DNA from: an uncultured Saprospirales bacterium
GTDB taxonomy: Bacteria; Bacteroidota; Bacteroidia; Chitinophagales; Saprospiraceae
Length of the DNA stretch: 5,444 nt
Reading direction: 5' to 3'
Assembly (NCBI GenBank): GCA_937926355.1
Contig: CALAZP010000236.1
Location: forward strand, 1 to 5,444
A program made the translations under genes and the position numbers. This document shows positions 1 to 2,893 of this stretch, one piece after another (position 1 is the first letter of the stretch; the number at the start of each line of letters is the position of its first letter). The notes under the pieces were generated by a model, which saw only the letters and a list, made by a program, of their open reading frames with translations, was not told the DNA's origin and did no database searches.

Positions 1-2
1 TG

Positions 3-73
3 TAGACCTACTAGGACTCGAACCTAGACTGACGGAACCAAAATCCGGAGTGCTACCATTACACCATAGGTCT
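3..73 (-). tRNA. tRNA-Gln (anticodon UUG)
   Basis: Read on the minus strand this folds as a full cloverleaf of 71 nt. The acceptor stem AGACCTA pairs perfectly with TAGGTCT (67-73 with 4-10), the D stem is GTGT/GCAC with a seven-base loop containing GG, and the T arm is CTAGG-TTCGAGT-CCTAG with a perfect stem. The anticodon loop reads TTTTGGT, so the anticodon is TTG and the charged amino acid glutamine. The discriminator base is A, followed by CA, so a full CCA end does not appear to be encoded. Oddity: the outermost anticodon-stem pair (27-43) is a C-U mismatch; the other four pairs are Watson-Crick. The gene is transcribed out of the window, so its 3' processing region and terminator are not seen. 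Confidence 0.95.
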
Positions 74-88
74 ATCAAAAAAGCGATG

Positions 89-96
89 CAAAAATA
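89..96 (-). promoter_or_regulatory. Candidate -7 element of the tRNA promoter
   Basis: On the minus strand these bases read TATTTTTG, a full match to the Bacteroidota -7 consensus TAnnTTTG. Transcription would begin a few bases upstream of the tRNA 5' end at 73, giving a short leader. A spacer of 19 bases puts the -33 region in a T tract (TTT instead of TTTG/TTG), so only the -7 box is good. The AT-rich tract from 97 to 165 could serve both divergent promoters. Confidence 0.45.
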
Positions 97-163
97 ACTT
101 TTTTCACGAGTATAAAAAAAGATTTTTTTCACATAATTAATTTTTTAATTTGATTTCAATTTC

Positions 164-171
164 TATTTTTG
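164..171 (+). promoter_or_regulatory. Candidate -7 element of the promoter for the 507-residue gene
   Basis: TATTTTTG matches the Bacteroidota -7 consensus TAnnTTTG. The predicted start is near 178, giving a leader of about 165 bases that contains two overlapping hairpins (186-237), a short upstream ORF (299-328) and a small hairpin with a T-rich tail (303-316). At 19 bases' spacing the -33 position falls in a T tract; a proper TTTG at 149-152 is too close (11 bases). It is the best plus-strand match in the 74-343 spacer but is supported by one box only. Confidence 0.4.
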
Positions 172-185
172 ACGTGGGCGCAAAA

Positions 186-237
186 GATGTCTTATCCCCA
201 TTCCCCTCCCTAGACATCAGTTCCCTTTATTACTGAT
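186..237 (+). promoter_or_regulatory. Two mutually exclusive hairpins in the leader of the 507-residue gene
   Basis: GATGTCT (186-192) pairs with AGACATC (212-218) around a pyrimidine-rich 19-base loop. ATCAGT (216-221) pairs with ACTGAT (232-237) around a 10-base loop. The two stems share 216-218, so both cannot form at full length at once. This is an attenuator- or switch-like arrangement in outline only: no ligand-binding fold is recognised, stems are six to seven base pairs, and the second is not followed by a T run. Confidence 0.25.
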
Positions 238-298
238 ACGATCTAAAACACAACACTATTAAAGTAATTGAATTTAAGGTTTCCTTAGGTGGTTTGCC

Positions 299-328
299 AT
301 GCAACCCAATGGGGTTTCTTTTTATTAA
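299..328 (+). other. Short upstream ORF (9 codons) with terminator-like hairpin
   Basis: An ATG at 299 opens the peptide MQPNGVSFY, ending at TAA 326-328, fifteen bases before the ATG of the 507-residue gene and in the same frame. The stop explains why the downstream gene cannot start earlier. Within it AACCC (303-307) pairs with GGGTT (312-316) around a four-base loop, followed by TCTTTTTATT, which resembles a weak attenuator. The ATGCAA at this start is repeated at the start of the main gene. It may be a leader peptide or chance; no Shine-Dalgarno sequence supports either start. Confidence 0.25.
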
Positions 329-343
329 TCCAACCTTCACACT

Positions 344-1867
344 ATGCAAGCACTCAAAGAGTTAGTCTATTTGATTAACAAACACAACGTACGAACGCAA
401 TCATTTTTTCCCGAAGGGCCAGAAGGAAAAAGTATGATGGCCGAATTCTACGAAGAAATCCTAAAAGGTAATATCCAGGATGATGAAGGGGCTGCCCACC
501 ATTTTTACGATGGGCAAATTAATAGCGCCAGGTATCAGAAGCTGAAAAACAGCATGCTCAAACGCCTTCTTAGCATGGTTTTTTTCCTGGATAACAACGG
601 TTCTTCCTTCGCCGAACGCAATCAAGCCTATTACGAATGTTATAAGGAATGGGCTTCCGCCAAAATTCTTCTAGGTAAAAATGCCCGAACATCCGGCATC
701 AGACTCGCCCTTAAAGTCCTTAGACAATCCAAAAAATACGAGTTTACCGAACTGACCCTCGATATCTCCAGAACCCTCCGCCTACACTATGGCACAAGAG
801 AAGGTAACCTCTCTAAATTCGATCAATACAACAAACTGTATAAATCACTTGCCCAACTCTGGAAAAGAGAAATCGAAGCAGAAGAAAAATACGCCGACCT
901 CGTCTTGCATTACATCAATGCCAAAGCTTCTAAAGACGATACCCACCTTAAAGCCAAAGAATTTTTTGAGGAAATCAAAGAGGATTTCAATCAATACGAT
1001 AGCTATATGATTAAGTTTTGCGGCTACCTCATCAAAACCTTAATTTCCTCCTCCATTAATGATCACCAGAATACGCTTCAAACTACCCAAGAGGCGTTGG
1101 ATTTCTTTTACAGCAAGCCCTACTTTGCCCGAGTTCCTATTCAAATTGCCTACTACCAGCAAATGGTCTGCTATACCCAGCTGAAGGATTTTGATAATGG
1201 TAGAAAAGTGGCGTTCAAGTGCCAAGAAATTATTGACCGCGGCTCTTTTAATTGGTTCAAATTCCAAGAATTGTACTTCCTGCTTTCTATGCATACCGAA
1301 GAATACCAAGAAGCCTACGAAATATTTTGTGAAGTCAAAGCCGAAAAGCAATTTGAATTTCTGCCTGAGGCCGTGCGGGAAACCTGGAATATTTTTAAGG
1401 CCTACTTACATTTTCTGCAGGAGGTTGGCCAATTAGCCCTTCCAACGGACGAAAAACGGTTTACCAAATTTAGACTCGGCAAATTCCTCAATAACACCCC
1501 CATCTTTTCTAAAGATAAAATGGGGATGAATATTCCCATCTTGGTTATTCAAATTGTATTCATGATCCATAACAAAGATTATGATCAAGCTATAGACCGG
1601 ATAGAAGCCATCGAAAAATACGTCACCCGTTACCTGAGAAAAGACGATACCTTCAGGAGCAATTGCTTCATCCGAATGTTGCTCCAAATTCCCGCCTCCG
1701 GATTCCACCAAGCTGGAGTCATCCGCAAAGCCAAAAAATATCAAAACAAACTGGAAGAATGTCCACTTGAAATGGCAGGGCAGAATTACGAAATTGAAAT
1801 TATTCCCTACGAAACCCTCTGGAATATGGTGGTCCAGTCCCTGGAACCTTCCTTCCATACCGTTTAA
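344..1867 (+). CDS. Uncharacterised alpha-helical protein, TPR-like (507 aa)
   Basis: I do not recognise a named family. The protein has no signal peptide or clear transmembrane segment, so it is probably cytoplasmic. It is almost entirely predicted helix, rich in Tyr, Phe, Lys and Glu. Several 30-35 residue stretches look like degenerate TPR helix pairs: around 264-297 (IQIAYYQQMVCYTQLKDF...), 302-334 and 398-431 (ILVIQIVFMIHNKDYDQAID...). The stretch from about 373 to 500, with FRLGKFLNN, KDKMGMNIPIL, YLRKDDTFRSNCFIRMLLQIP and EIIPYETLWN, reads like the conserved core of a Bacteroidota-specific hypothetical family; I know it only as hypothetical. No catalytic motif is visible. The start is firm: an in-frame TAA at 326-328 excludes anything upstream except the separate 9-codon ORF. 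There is no Shine-Dalgarno sequence, as usual in the phylum. It is monocistronic, ending 18 bases before a strong terminator. Inference: a protein-protein interaction scaffold. Confidence 0.9.
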   Translation: MQALKELVYLINKHNVRTQSFFPEGPEGKSMMAEFYEEILKGNIQDDEGAAHHFYDGQINSARYQKLKNSMLKRLLSMVFFLDNNGSSFAERNQAYYECYKEWASAKILLGKNARTSGIRLALKVLRQSKKYEFTELTLDISRTLRLHYGTREGNLSKFDQYNKLYKSLAQLWKREIEAEEKYADLVLHYINAKASKDDTHLKAKEFFEEIKEDFNQYDSYMIKFCGYLIKTLISSSINDHQNTLQTTQEALDFFYSKPYFARVPIQIAYYQQMVCYTQLKDFDNGRKVAFKCQEIIDRGSFNWFKFQELYFLLSMHTEEYQEAYEIFCEVKAEKQFEFLPEAVRETWNIFKAYLHFLQEVGQLALPTDEKRFTKFRLGKFLNNTPIFSKDKMGMNIPILVIQIVFMIHNKDYDQAIDRIEAIEKYVTRYLRKDDTFRSNCFIRMLLQIPASGFHQAGVIRKAKKYQNKLEECPLEMAGQNYEIEIIPYETLWNMVVQSLEPSFHTV

Positions 1868-1885
1868 AAGACCCCAATAAACCGC

Positions 1886-1918
1886 AAAGCCCAATGACCA
1901 AGTCGTTGGGCTTTTTTT
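1886..1918 (+). terminator. Intrinsic terminator of the 507-residue gene
   Basis: AAAGCCCAA (1886-1894) pairs with TTGGGCTTT (1906-1914). The stem continues inward with TGAC/GTCG (one T-G wobble) to a three-base CAA loop, giving thirteen pairs. A run of seven T (1912-1918) forms the 3' tail and overlaps the stem end. It begins 18 bases after the stop codon. Only three A precede the stem, so it is much better as a plus-strand than as a bidirectional terminator. Confidence 0.9.
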
Positions 1919-2031
1919 ATGCCTATCGGCAAAATGAACCCGTCTTAAATTTAAATTACAATAAAGTGAATTCCATAACTAATTGGTAAACAGTCACATA
2001 TAAAATTTTACTATTTGTATGGTGCTGTTTT

Positions 2032-2050
2032 CAGGGGTAAGCTATCCCTG
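2032..2050 (+). repeat. Hairpin CAGGGG/TCCCTG with T-rich tail
   Basis: CAGGGG (2032-2037) pairs with TCCCTG (2045-2050), five Watson-Crick pairs plus one G-T wobble, around the loop TAAGCTA. It is followed by TTTTCTG. The stem is short, so it would be a weak terminator at best. It lies just upstream of the promoter candidate at 2061-2091 and could insulate it or bind a regulator. Confidence 0.35.
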
Positions 2051-2060
2051 TTTTCTGTCC

Positions 2061-2091
2061 TTTCCTTCAAAATGTCCTCCGCCTACCTTTG
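2061..2091 (+). promoter_or_regulatory. Bacteroidota-type promoter candidate 1 in the spacer
   Basis: The -7 box TACCTTTG (2084-2091) fits TAnnTTTG exactly. Nineteen bases upstream is TTTC (2061-2064), one base from the -33 TTTG. Predicted start near 2098; an A-rich leader follows and an ATG lies at 2123. The two-box geometry is identical to the candidate at 2318-2347. Confidence 0.45.
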
Positions 2092-2122
2092 ACATATAGG
2101 AAAAAATAAAATATTAAAAGTT

Positions 2123-2176
2123 ATGAATACGAAACACAAAGGAATCATTCTCATCGTCGACCTCATCGAGCCTTGA
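2123..2176 (+). CDS. Possible 17-residue micro-ORF
   Basis: The frame encodes MNTKHKGIILIVDLIEP and stops at TGA 2174-2176. It is preceded by an A-rich leader and the promoter candidate at 2061-2091, as expected for the beginning of a translated gene in this phylum. The sequence begins basic and becomes hydrophobic (GIILIVDLI). No continuation in another frame was found downstream, where the DNA becomes very AT-rich and stop-filled. It may be a leader or small peptide, the surviving 5' end of a deleted gene, or chance. Confidence 0.25.
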   Translation: MNTKHKGIILIVDLIEP

Positions 2177-2196
2177 CTAGGAGAAAAATTTTGAAC

Positions 2197-2225
2197 CCCA
2201 ATTCATTTCATTTGCCCGAATTGGG
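2197..2225 (+). repeat. Inverted repeat CCCAATTC/GAATTGGG
   Basis: Eight perfectly complementary bases (2197-2204 and 2218-2225) flank a 13-base spacer. No T run follows, so it is not a terminator. Both arms contain the CCAATT hexamer that recurs in this spacer, which suggests a protein-binding dyad as much as an RNA hairpin. Confidence 0.45.
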
Positions 2226-2239
2226 AAATGTAAGTTGCT

Positions 2240-2306
2240 GTAAACCAATTATATAATGTATTTAAAATAATAAAATATATAAAAAATTAATGGTAAGCCA
2301 ATTGGC
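2240..2306 (+). repeat. Direct repeat GTAARCCAATT and palindrome GCCAATTGGC
   Basis: GTAAACCAATT (2240-2250) recurs as GTAAGCCAATT (2293-2303), 10 of 11 bases, with start points 53 bases apart, close to five helical turns. The second copy extends into the perfect 10-base palindrome GCCAATTGGC (2297-2306), which lies 11 bases upstream of the -33 box of the next promoter candidate. The arrangement looks like an operator or activator site; the regulator is unknown. Confidence 0.4.
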
Positions 2307-2317
2307 AAAAGTGTCAC

Positions 2318-2347
2318 TTGGATATTTGAAGTAAGGGATTATATTTG
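2318..2347 (+). promoter_or_regulatory. Bacteroidota-type promoter candidate 2 in the spacer
   Basis: TTG (2318-2320), a 19-base spacer and TATATTTG (2340-2347) fit the TTTG/TAnnTTTG consensus well; this is the best two-box match in the window. Predicted start near 2354. The nearest ATG is at 2385. It could instead serve the secreted gene with a leader of about 540 bases. The palindrome at 2297-2306 sits immediately upstream. Confidence 0.5.
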
Positions 2348-2384
2348 ACAGGAATACTATTGAGAAACACTTAAAAAAAACACT

Positions 2385-2486
2385 ATGAACACTTTTTACT
2401 CAATGGCATCCAGCAGCGGATGTTTGCTGTCCAATTTAAAGCCGAGTTTGGAGCGGATCGTGATCGCAGATATCATCACGCCTTAA
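2385..2486 (+). CDS. Possible 33-residue small ORF
   Basis: An ATG after an A-rich leader (CTTAAAAAAAACACT) and about 38 bases below the promoter candidate at 2318-2347 opens MNTFYSMASSSGCLLSNLKP..., ending in ADIITP and TAA at 2484-2486. No family is recognised. The same bases are also open in another plus frame (2375-2530, containing RMFAVQFKAEFGADRDRRYHH) and on the minus strand (2396-2476), so the coding strand is uncertain. Either a small protein, a frameshifted gene start or chance. Confidence 0.25.
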   Translation: MNTFYSMASSSGCLLSNLKPSLERIVIADIITP

Positions 2487-2558
2487 AACTCGAAAAAATT
2501 CCCCCCTCCCCACATTTCCCTTATTTCCCTTGACAAAGCATCATTATTGTTTTTTCCA

Positions 2559-2580
2559 TAAGTGCTTGATACCGCACTTA
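2559..2580 (+). repeat. Hairpin TAAGTGC/GCACTTA
   Basis: Seven perfect pairs (2559-2565 with 2574-2580) close an eight-base loop TTGATACC. No T run follows on the plus strand. It is the first of a row of short inverted repeats between 2559 and 2855. Confidence 0.4.
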
Positions 2581-2588
2581 AAACTTCC

Positions 2589-2635
2589 GAAATCGGTTCT
2601 GGGATTCCCGTTTTTTTAATCGCAGTTCCGATTTC
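2589..2635 (+). repeat. Inverted repeat GAAATCGG/CCGATTTC
   Basis: Eight perfect complementary bases (2589-2596 and 2628-2635) flank 31 bases, which contain the near-palindrome GGGATTCCC (2601-2609) and a run of seven T. The outer arm also forms the smaller dyad CCGA-AA-TCGG at 2587-2596. It could be a structured RNA element or a chance repeat in biased sequence. Confidence 0.35.
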
Positions 2636-2776
2636 TTTTTTATGGATTTTCTCGCTTCCCCCTATCTGGCGAGCCTGGATATATACACCCCCCATTATTT
2701 GATTTTTACTCGGTATTACTGCTGACCTCATTGGGTCTTTTGCGATGCTATTCCCCCGTATGCATTGGACTTGGGA

Positions 2777-2792
2777 TTTTGAACTGTCAAAA
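2777..2792 (+). repeat. Small hairpin TTTTGA/TCAAAA
   Basis: Six perfect pairs close a four-base loop ACTG (2783-2786). After one A-A mismatch three more pairs (one wobble) can form outside. It is AT-rich and weak in isolation. Confidence 0.3.
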
Positions 2793-2830
2793 ACTCCCCG
2801 TGGCGGAGCCTTGTCCCAGTCGATGGTACA

Positions 2831-2855
2831 CCACTGAAGACAGAGTCTTTGGTGG
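2831..2855 (+). repeat. 11-bp hairpin in front of the secreted gene
   Basis: CCACTGAAGAC (2831-2841) pairs over its full length with GTCTTTGGTGG (2845-2855) around a three-base loop AGA. Nine pairs are Watson-Crick; the adjacent T-G and G-T wobbles are in the plus-strand RNA. The same positions on the minus strand would give A-C mismatches, so the hairpin is better as a plus-strand RNA. No T run follows (GATAAAACG). It sits 39 bases upstream of the ATG at 2894 and may act as a 5' stabiliser or regulatory structure. Confidence 0.45.
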
Positions 2856-2893
2856 GATAAAACGTGAAAATTATTAAAAGCAAAAATGTAAAA

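Larger units (their letters stand above)
2396..2731 (-). pseudogene. Possible decayed minus-strand gene with one in-frame stop
   Basis: From ATG at 2731 the minus strand encodes 82 residues, including IGGSEKIHKKEIGTAIKKTG and ISEVLSAVSSTYGKNNNDAL, ending at TAA 2483-2485. The same frame then continues for 28 codons, including ITIRSKLGFKLDSKHPLLD, to a second TAA at 2396-2398. Upstream of the ATG the frame stays open back to a TAG at 2912-2914, so apart from one stop it is open for about 515 bases. I recognise no family. No TAnnTTTG promoter was found upstream on the minus strand. The frame occupies the same codon phase as the plus-strand secreted gene, and purine-rich DNA can give long open frames by chance. 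A degraded gene is the more interesting reading, chance the safer one. Confidence 0.25.
1919..2893. other. Long spacer without a convincing gene
   Basis: This stretch of nearly 1 kb splits in two. Positions 1919-2400 are AT-rich and contain two Bacteroidota-type promoter candidates, each leading to an ATG with a very short frame, several AT palindromes such as AATTTAAATT at 1948-1957, and a cluster of CCAATT motifs. Positions 2401-2893 are more mixed in composition, purine-rich on the minus strand from about 2500 to 2740, with an open minus-strand frame interrupted by one stop, and several hairpins. No insertion-sequence ends, tRNA or known ncRNA were recognised. It could be decayed coding DNA, a regulatory region for the secreted gene, or an unrecognised RNA. 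Confidence 0.7.

Noticed and set aside
789..1010. 73-codon plus-strand frame inside the first gene
   Set aside because: Out-of-frame Lys/Thr/Asn-rich shadow of the 507-residue gene.
1040..1351. 103-codon minus-strand frame
   Set aside because: Antisense to the middle of the 507-residue gene; a shadow frame with no independent start signals.
1433..1894. 153-codon minus-strand frame
   Set aside because: It lies antisense to the end of the 507-residue gene and overlaps its terminator. The plus-strand product has coherent helical composition and a proper start; the minus frame has no promoter-like site and odd Phe/Gly-rich composition.
2589..2640. Terminator reading of the T runs at 2611-2617 and 2636-2640
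   Set aside because: Neither run directly follows a strong GC-rich stem; the flanking inverted repeat has a 31-base loop.
2642..2725. 27-codon plus-strand frame (MDFLASPYLASLDIYTPHY...)
   Set aside because: Antisense of the possible minus-strand remnant, Tyr/Phe-rich because of T-rich DNA, with no leader or promoter signal.
1919..2893. Insertion sequence, CRISPR array or retron in the spacer
   Set aside because: No paired terminal inverted repeats with target duplications, no regularly spaced identical repeats and no reverse transcriptase or transposase motif were seen.
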